Positions 1 to 5,724 of a stretch of DNA of 5,724 nucleotides are shown here, piece by piece. The stretch spans positions 1-5,724 of the forward strand of contig JALOSD010000155.1 in NCBI GenBank assembly GCA_025458585.1, written 5' to 3'. The notes under the pieces were generated by a model, which had not been told where the DNA came from, did not search any database, and saw only the letters and a program-made list of their open reading frames with translations. Numbering within the stretch: position 1 is the first letter of the stretch; every line of letters begins with the position of its first letter. Source of the DNA: Burkholderiaceae bacterium (GTDB lineage: Bacteria; Pseudomonadota; Gammaproteobacteria; Burkholderiales; Burkholderiaceae_C). The position numbers and the translations under genes are program-made.

Positions 1-240
1 CCGGTGAAGGTCGCCGCCGCGATGAGCGGGCTGAAGTTCAAGAGCTTCAACGGCGAGGTCGAGATGCGCAAGACCGACCACCAGCTGCAGCAGGGCCTGT
101 ACATCTCGCGCTGGACGAAGGCCGGCGCGCCGCCCAACGACTACAGCGTCGAGAACACCGGCTACAACTTCCAGCCGGTCAAGGCCTACGAGGCCTACGT
201 GGCGAGCACGCCGACGTCGTGTCAGATGAAGCGCCCGTAA
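1..240 (+). CDS. livK: Branched-chain amino acid-type ABC transporter substrate-binding protein, C-terminal fragment
   Basis: This is the last 79 codons of a gene that starts before the window; the frame is open from base 1 and stops with TAA at 238-240. The protein would be the periplasmic ligand-binding component of a HAAT-type ABC importer, delivering substrate to the LivH/LivM channel encoded just downstream. The fragment has hallmarks I associate with the end of this family in Burkholderiales: FNGEVEMRKTDHQLQQ, then LYISRW, then VENTGYNFQPVKAYEAY, and an end reading STPTSCQMKRP with a single Cys. The signal peptide and most of the ligand pocket lie outside the window, so the substrate cannot be read here. 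Branched-chain amino acids are the default annotation, but relatives bind other amino acids, amides and aromatic or aliphatic acids. An intrinsic terminator begins 23 bases after the stop codon. Family assignment is firm; the symbol is by analogy. Confidence 0.85.
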   Translation, partial: PVKVAAAMSGLKFKSFNGEVEMRKTDHQLQQGLYISRWTKAGAPPNDYSVENTGYNFQPVKAYEAYVASTPTSCQMKRP

Positions 241-262
241 GCGCCGAGCTCTAGCCCCGCCC

Positions 263-299
263 GGGCCCGCCGAGGTCACGCTCGACGGGCCCTGTTTTT
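263..299 (+). terminator. Intrinsic terminator between the binding-protein gene and livH
   Basis: GGGCCCG (263-269) pairs perfectly with CGGGCCC (286-292). After a single C/A mismatch the stem continues with CGAG (271-274) pairing with CTCG (281-284), closing a 6-base loop. TG and a run of five T (295-299) follow at once. A GC-rich hairpin plus U-tract is the classical Rho-independent form. It lies after the substrate-binding protein stop and only 16 bases before the livH start, so it probably works as a partial terminator that sets the ratio of binding protein to membrane components. That role is inferred from position. Confidence 0.82.
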
Positions 300-315
300 C
301 GCCCTCCCGCGCGCC

Positions 316-1344
316 TTGGACCAGCTCTTCATCAACCTGCTGAACGGCATCAGCTCCGGGCTGCTGCTGTTCATGCTGAGCTCGGGCCTGACGCTGATCT
401 TCAGCATGATGGGCGTGCTGAACTTCGCGCACGCCAGCTTCTACATGATCGGCGCGTACTTCGCGTACACGCTGACGGGGCTCATCGGCTTCTGGCCGTC
501 GCTGCTCGTGGCGCCGCTGCTCGTCGGCCTGTGCGGCGCCTACTTCGAGCGCTTCGGCCTGCGCAAGGTGCACAAGTACGGCCACGTGCCCGAGCTGCTG
601 ATCACGTTCGGCCTGTCGTTCGTGATCCTCGAGCTCGTGCAGCTGGTCTGGGGCCGCTCGCCGGTGCCGTTCTCGCCGCCGCCGCTGCTGCAGGGGCCGG
701 CGTTCACGATCGTGCAGTCGCCGCTCGACGGCATGAGCATCGTCTGGGGCGCGGCGCCGGCCGAGATGTGCGGGCGGCTCGGCGACCTCGTCGCGACGTG
801 TTCGCGCTTCCCGCTCACGCGCCTGTTCGTGATGATCGTGGCCGTGCTGATGCTGGTCGCGCTGTGGCTGCTGCTCACGCGCACGCGCATCGGCCTCGTG
901 ATCCAGGCGGCGCTGACGCACCCCGAGATGGTCGAGGCGCTCGGCCACAACGTGCCGCGCGTGTTCATGCTCGTCTTCGGCGCCGGCTGCGCGCTCGCCG
1001 GCATCGCCGGCGTCGTCAACGGCGTCACGTTCATCACCGAGCCGAGCATGGCCAACGTCGGGCCGATCATCTTCGCCGTCGTCGTGATCGGCGGCCTCGG
1101 GTCGCTGCCCGGCGCCTTCGTCGGCTCGATCGTCGTCGGCCTGCTGATGACGATGCCGCTGACGGTCGACAAGTCGCTCGCCGACCTGTTCAACAGCTTC
1201 GGCGCGCAGATCGGGCCCGACAGCACGCTGTGGCCGCTGCTGCGCATCACGCTCGCGCAGGCGGCGCCGGTGCTGCCGTACCTGCTGCTCGTGCTGATCA
1301 TGATCTTCCGGCCCAAGGGCCTGCTCGGCACCCGCGAAAGCTGA
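316..1344 (+). CDS. livH: Branched-chain amino acid-type ABC transporter permease LivH
   Basis: This is one of two inner-membrane permeases that form the translocation channel of a HAAT-family importer. The 342-residue protein starts at TTG (316). That start gives the expected family N-terminus (DQLFINLLNGISSGLLL); the next in-frame ATG would cut into the first membrane segment. No clear Shine-Dalgarno sequence precedes the TTG. Visible landmarks are VLNFAHASFYMIGAY (residues 34-48), typical of LivH; a cytoplasmic coupling-loop region around residues 196-213 (IQAALTHPEMVEALGHNV); a GGLGS motif at 259-263; and the ending IFRPKGLLGTRES common in the family. Several long hydrophobic segments span the protein. 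It is about 30 residues longer than E. coli LivH (308). The extra length appears to sit around residues 125-165, which contain Cys152 and Cys162. Its TGA shares one base with the livM ATG (TGATG), which suggests translational coupling. Substrate specificity is not readable. Confidence 0.92.
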   Translation: MDQLFINLLNGISSGLLLFMLSSGLTLIFSMMGVLNFAHASFYMIGAYFAYTLTGLIGFWPSLLVAPLLVGLCGAYFERFGLRKVHKYGHVPELLITFGLSFVILELVQLVWGRSPVPFSPPPLLQGPAFTIVQSPLDGMSIVWGAAPAEMCGRLGDLVATCSRFPLTRLFVMIVAVLMLVALWLLLTRTRIGLVIQAALTHPEMVEALGHNVPRVFMLVFGAGCALAGIAGVVNGVTFITEPSMANVGPIIFAVVVIGGLGSLPGAFVGSIVVGLLMTMPLTVDKSLADLFNSFGAQIGPDSTLWPLLRITLAQAAPVLPYLLLVLIMIFRPKGLLGTRES

Positions 1345-2651
1345 TGGCACACGTCAGCGAAACCCACCCGCACTTCCACTTCCGGCCCTGGAACGTCGGG
1401 CGCTGGATCCTGTGGAGCCTGTTCGCGATCGTGCTCGCCGTCGCGCCGCTGCTGTGGACGTCGAGCCTGGCGCAGACGATGCTGTCGCAGATCGGCATCG
1501 CGATCATCGTCTGCCTGGCCTACAACATGCTGCTCGGCCAGGGCGGCATGCTGAGCTTCGGCCACGCCGTCTACAGCGGCCTCGGCTCGTTCCTCGCCGT
1601 GCACACGCTGAACATGGTCGCCGACGGGCGCCTGTGGCTGCCGGTGAGCCTGGTCCCGCTCGTCGGCGGGCTCGCCGGCCTGTTCTTCGCCGCGCTGCTC
1701 GGCTACGTGACGACGAAGAAGGCCGGCACGACGTTCGCGATGATCACGCTCGGCATCGGCGAGCTCGTGTGGTCGATGTCGCTGATGCTGCCCGAGTTCT
1801 TCGGCGGCGAGGGCGGCATCACGACGAACCGCGTCGTCGGCCAGCCGTTCATGGGCATCACGTTCGGCCCGCAGATCCAGGTCTACTACCTGATCGCGAT
1901 CTACTGCTTCGTCTGCACGGCGGCGATGTTCGCCTTCACGCGCACGCCGCTCGGACGCATCCTCAACGCCGTGCGCGACAACCCGGAGCGCGTCGAGTTC
2001 ATCGGCTACAACACGCAGCGCGTGCGCTACGTCGCGTTCATGATCTCCGGCTTCTTCGCCGGCATCGCGGGCGGGCTGGCGACGCTGAACTTCGAGATCG
2101 TCACCGCCGAGGTCGTCGGCGCGGCGCGCTCGGGCGCCTACCTGCTGTTCGTGTTCCTCGGCGGCGCGACGTTCTTCTTCGGCCCGATCATCGGTGCGGT
2201 GCTGATGGTGATCGCGCTCGTGCTGCTGTCGGAGCTGACGAAGGCGTGGCTGCTCTACCTCGGCCTCGTGTTCGTCTTCATGGTGATGTACGCGCCGGGC
2301 GGCATCGCGAGCCTGATCATGATGAACCTGCGCGTGGCCGCGTTCGGCAAGCTGCGCAAGCTGTGGACCGCGTACCTCGCGCTCGGCGGCACCGCGCTCG
2401 TCGTGCTGGTGGGCGCTGGCGCGATGATCGAGATGGTCTACCACCTGCAGCTCAATCCGGCGCTCGGCCCGAAGCTGACGTTCATGGGCGCGCCGCTCGA
2501 CGCCCACGGCTTCGACAGCTGGTTCGGCGCCGTGTTCGTGATGCTGACGGGCCTGGCGATGTTCGAGCTGGTGCGCCGCGAGTTCAAGCGCCAGTGGGAC
2601 CAGGTGCAGGAAGAGATCGAGCTCGAGATCAAGCGCCGGGAGGCCCTGTGA
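1344..2651 (+). CDS. livM: Branched-chain amino acid-type ABC transporter permease LivM, with extended C-terminus
   Basis: This is the second inner-membrane permease, partner of LivH, 435 residues. The ATG at 1344 overlaps the livH stop by one base and gives a short hydrophilic, His-rich N-terminus (His3, 8, 10, 12) before the first membrane segment at about 21-38. The LivM signature GQGGMLSFGHA is at 65-75. The coupling-loop segment AVRDNPERVEFIGYN begins at about 209, and the usual end of the family core, MYAPGGIASL, is at about 315-323. Roughly 105 residues follow: a basic linker, a hydrophobic segment at about 344-366, a loop with LNPALGPK, a second hydrophobic segment at about 393-409, and a highly charged tail (about 410-435) rich in Arg, Glu and Lys that probably forms a helix or short coiled coil. 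E. coli LivM is about 425 residues but, as I recall, carries its extra length toward the N-terminus. The stop overlaps the livG start by four bases (GTGA). Confidence 0.92.
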   Translation: MAHVSETHPHFHFRPWNVGRWILWSLFAIVLAVAPLLWTSSLAQTMLSQIGIAIIVCLAYNMLLGQGGMLSFGHAVYSGLGSFLAVHTLNMVADGRLWLPVSLVPLVGGLAGLFFAALLGYVTTKKAGTTFAMITLGIGELVWSMSLMLPEFFGGEGGITTNRVVGQPFMGITFGPQIQVYYLIAIYCFVCTAAMFAFTRTPLGRILNAVRDNPERVEFIGYNTQRVRYVAFMISGFFAGIAGGLATLNFEIVTAEVVGAARSGAYLLFVFLGGATFFFGPIIGAVLMVIALVLLSELTKAWLLYLGLVFVFMVMYAPGGIASLIMMNLRVAAFGKLRKLWTAYLALGGTALVVLVGAGAMIEMVYHLQLNPALGPKLTFMGAPLDAHGFDSWFGAVFVMLTGLAMFELVRREFKRQWDQVQEEIELEIKRREAL

Positions 2652-3421
2652 CGGCACCTGCGGTCGAACTGGTCGACGTTCGCAAGAGTTTCGGCAAGAC
2701 CGAGATCATCCGCGGCGCGAGCCTGGTCGTGCAGCCCGGTGAGCGGGTGGCGATCATCGGCCCGAACGGCGCCGGCAAGAGCACGCTGTTCAACCTGATC
2801 TCGGGGCGCTTCGGCGTGACCAGCGGCGAGATCCGCCTCAACGGCGAGCGCATCGACGGCAAGACGCCGTTCGAGATCAACCGCCGCGGGCTCGCGCGCA
2901 GCTTCCAGGTGAGCAACCTGTTCGTGCGGCTGTCGGTGTTCGAGAACCTGCGCTGCGCGGTGCTGTGGAGCATGGGCCACCGCTACGCGTTCTGGAAGTT
3001 CCTCGCCGACCTGCGCGACGTCAACGACCGCGTCGAGCAGGTGATGGAGATGATCAAGCTCGACCGCCGGCGCGACGTGCTGGCGATGAACCTGACCTAC
3101 GCCGAGCAGCGCGCGCTCGAGATCGGCATCACGATCGCCGGCGGCGCGAACGTGGTGCTGCTCGACGAGCCGACCGCCGGCATGAGCAAGAGCGAGACGA
3201 AGCGCTTCGTGCAGCTGATCCGCGAGGTGACGGAGGGCAAGACGCTGCTCACCGTCGAGCACGACATGGGCGTCGTCTTCGGCCTGGCCGACAAGATCGC
3301 GGTGCTCGTCTACGGCGAGGTGATCGCGTTCGACGTGCCCGACGCGGTGCGCGCGAACGCGCGCGTGCAGGAGGCCTACCTCGGCTCGGTGCTCGCCGAG
3401 CAGCAAGCGGCAGGGGCTTGA
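2648..3421 (+). CDS. livG: Branched-chain amino acid-type ABC transporter ATP-binding protein LivG
   Basis: This is a cytoplasmic ATPase subunit of 257 residues that pairs with LivF under the LivH/LivM channel. GTG at 2648 is the chosen start: GGGAGG (2638-2643) lies four bases upstream, the start overlaps the livM stop in GTGA, and the protein begins TAPAVELVDVRKSFGKTEII as expected. Nucleotide-binding motifs are complete: Walker A GPNGAGKST (38-46), Q-loop Gln87 in RSFQVSNLF, signature LTYAEQRALEIG (149-160), Walker B VVLLDEPTAGM (169-179) with catalytic Glu174, and switch His205 in VEHDMGVVF. The signature is a relaxed form of LSGGQ, with Tyr and Ala at the positions usually held by glycines; Tyr at this place is common in LivG-type ATPases. 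The long insert between the Q-loop and the signature (about 100-140) is typical of LivG. LivF follows after four bases. Confidence 0.93.
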   Translation: MTAPAVELVDVRKSFGKTEIIRGASLVVQPGERVAIIGPNGAGKSTLFNLISGRFGVTSGEIRLNGERIDGKTPFEINRRGLARSFQVSNLFVRLSVFENLRCAVLWSMGHRYAFWKFLADLRDVNDRVEQVMEMIKLDRRRDVLAMNLTYAEQRALEIGITIAGGANVVLLDEPTAGMSKSETKRFVQLIREVTEGKTLLTVEHDMGVVFGLADKIAVLVYGEVIAFDVPDAVRANARVQEAYLGSVLAEQQAAGA

Positions 3422-3425
3422 GAGC

Positions 3426-4121
3426 GTGCTCAAACTCGACAACGTCCACGGCTTCTACGGCAAGAGCCACGTGCTGCACGGCGTGCACTTCGAGGTGCGG
3501 CCGCAGGAGATCGTCGCGCTGCTCGGGCGCAACGGGTCGGGGCGCTCGACGACGGTGAAGACGATCATGGGCATGGTCGACGGCACGGGCACCATCCTCT
3601 GGCGCGACCAGCCGATCATGGGCCGCAAGCCGTTCGAGATCGCGCACTTGGGGCTAGGCTACGTGCCCGAGAACCGCGACATCTTTCCGAAGCTCACGGT
3701 CCACCAGAACCTGCTGCTCGGGCAGAAGCGCGGTGCAAAGGACGCGCGCTGGGGCTTCGACGACATGTACCGTCTGTTCCCGCGCCTGAAGGAGCGGCAG
3801 CACACCGAGGCCGGCGTGCTCTCGGGCGGCGAGCAGCAGATGCTCACGCTGTGCCGCACGTTGATGGGCGACCCCGAACTGATCATGATCGACGAGCCGA
3901 CCGAGGGGCTCGCGCCGAAGATCGTCGAGCTCGTTGCCGAGTACCTGCGCGAACTGAAGCGCCGCGGCCTGTCGGTGCTGCTCGTCGAGCAGAAGCTGAC
4001 GATCGCGCTCGAAGTCGCCGACCGCTGCCTCGTGATGGGCCACGGCCAGATCGTCTTCGAGGGTACGCCTGCCGAGCTGCGCGCGAACGCCTACATCCGC
4101 AAGGAGTGGCTGGAGGTGTGA
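3426..4121 (+). CDS. livF: Branched-chain amino acid-type ABC transporter ATP-binding protein LivF, with Walker A Lys-to-Arg change
   Basis: This is the second ATPase subunit of the importer, 231 residues, close to the family's usual 230-240. GTG at 3426 is preceded by AGGGG (3412-3416) at nine bases' spacing, and the protein begins LKLDNVHGFYGKSHVLHGV. The motifs are Walker A GRNGSGRST (34-42), signature LSGGEQQ (132-138), Walker B LIMIDEP (152-158) with Glu157, and TEGLAPKIV after it. The switch position carries Gln189 (LLVEQKLTIAL) instead of His; that is normal for LivF, since E. coli LivF also reads VEQ there. Less usual is Arg40 where the Walker A lysine belongs (codon CGC). All else is intact, so the gene looks functional, and the substitution may be a lineage trait. 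It is the last gene of the cluster; an intrinsic terminator begins 23 bases downstream. Confidence 0.93.
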   Translation: MLKLDNVHGFYGKSHVLHGVHFEVRPQEIVALLGRNGSGRSTTVKTIMGMVDGTGTILWRDQPIMGRKPFEIAHLGLGYVPENRDIFPKLTVHQNLLLGQKRGAKDARWGFDDMYRLFPRLKERQHTEAGVLSGGEQQMLTLCRTLMGDPELIMIDEPTEGLAPKIVELVAEYLRELKRRGLSVLLVEQKLTIALEVADRCLVMGHGQIVFEGTPAELRANAYIRKEWLEV

Positions 4122-4144
4122 GCGTGCCCGCCCTCGACACCATC

Positions 4145-4186
4145 GGCCGGGTCTTGTCTCCGAGGGGACGGATGCCGGCCTTTTTT
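4145..4186 (+). terminator. Intrinsic terminator ending the liv cluster
   Basis: GGCCGG (4145-4150) pairs with CCGGCC (4175-4180), immediately followed by six T (4181-4186). The enclosed bases can form a second, smaller hairpin: GTCTC (4156-4160) with GGGAC (4165-4169), including one G-T wobble, around a CGAG loop. The stem-plus-U-tract arrangement and its place just after livF support Rho-independent termination of the transporter transcript. It also insulates the beta-oxidation gene that follows. Confidence 0.75.
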
Positions 4187-4192
4187 GCCGCC

Positions 4193-4216
4193 TAGAATCG
4201 AACGATCGTTCTTTTT
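4193..4216 (+). promoter_or_regulatory. Palindromic operator, probably TetR-family, with a possible overlapping -10 box
   Basis: GAACGATCGTTC at 4200-4211 is a perfect 12-base inverted repeat, 30 bases before the next gene's start codon. Beyond two mismatched pairs, the flanking AA (4196-4197) and TT (4214-4215) continue the symmetry. TAGAAT (4193-4198) just upstream could be a -10 hexamer, which would put the palindrome over the transcription start, a classical repressor position. No good -35 box is visible at the right spacing. The site's size, symmetry and AACGNNCGTT-like form fit TetR-family operators. Betaproteobacterial fatty-acid degradation genes are known to be controlled by TetR-type repressors (FadP/PsrA-like), so an acyl-CoA-responsive repressor is a reasonable guess. 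The identity of the regulator is inference; no regulator gene lies in the window. Confidence 0.55.
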
Positions 4217-4240
4217 CTGCCCGACCGACCAGGAGAGCCC

Positions 4241-5724
<1,484 letters not shown>

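Noticed and set aside
531..1343. Long open extension upstream of livM in its own frame, overlapping livH.
   Set aside because: The translation is Arg/Ala-rich low-complexity sequence; the family N-terminus begins at the ATG at 1344.
1412..2647. Open extension upstream of livG inside livM.
   Set aside because: It is a compositional shadow; the GTG at 2648 has a ribosome-binding site and gives the expected ATPase start.
540..2657. A 705-codon open frame on the minus strand opposite livH and livM.
   Set aside because: It is a shadow of GC-rich codon bias: its product is dominated by Arg, Ala, His, Glu and Asp with no recognisable domain, while the + strand frames encode clear permeases throughout.
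3966..4000. Missing switch His in LivF (Gln189) as a sign of inactivation.
   Set aside because: Glutamine at this place is normal for LivF proteins, including E. coli LivF.

Overview
The window is very GC-rich, with strong G/C bias at third codon positions. The protein sequences look like those of Burkholderiales-type betaproteobacteria (a Rubrivivax/Leptothrix/Methylibium-like background would fit); this placement is from recalled family resemblance, not a search. All supported genes lie on the + strand.

Layout: (1) 1-240 is the 3' end of a periplasmic substrate-binding protein of the branched-chain amino acid / hydrophobic amino acid transporter (HAAT) type. (2) 263-299 is a strong intrinsic terminator directly behind it. 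(3) 316-4121 is a tightly packed cluster of four genes, livH-livM-livG-livF, encoding two membrane permeases and two ATPases. The junctions are a 1-nt overlap, a 4-nt overlap and a 4-nt gap, so the genes are almost certainly co-translated. (4) 4122-4240 is an intergenic region with a second intrinsic terminator (4145-4186) and a perfect 12-bp palindrome (4200-4211) that looks like a TetR-family operator. (5) From 4241 to the window end runs a bifunctional enoyl-CoA hydratase / 3-hydroxyacyl-CoA dehydrogenase (fatty-acid beta-oxidation multienzyme type). Its reading frame is broken twice: an out-of-frame deletion of roughly 60-70 nt at about 4477, and a 1-nt insertion at about 5334.

The five transporter genes would form one complete ABC importer: binding protein, LivH/LivM channel and LivG/LivF motor. 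The terminator after the binding protein gene fits the usual need for more binding protein than membrane complex, with the permease genes reached by read-through. The beta-oxidation gene has its own terminator-insulated leader and probable operator, so it is a separate transcription unit. Its position next to the importer may mean that the imported substrate is a carboxylic acid broken down through CoA thioesters, but that is speculation.

I see no evidence for a wholly new system. The points most worth a second look are the double-lesioned beta-oxidation gene (pseudogene or sequencing/assembly error), the Walker A Lys-to-Arg change in LivF, the palindromic operator, and the C-terminal extension of LivM.
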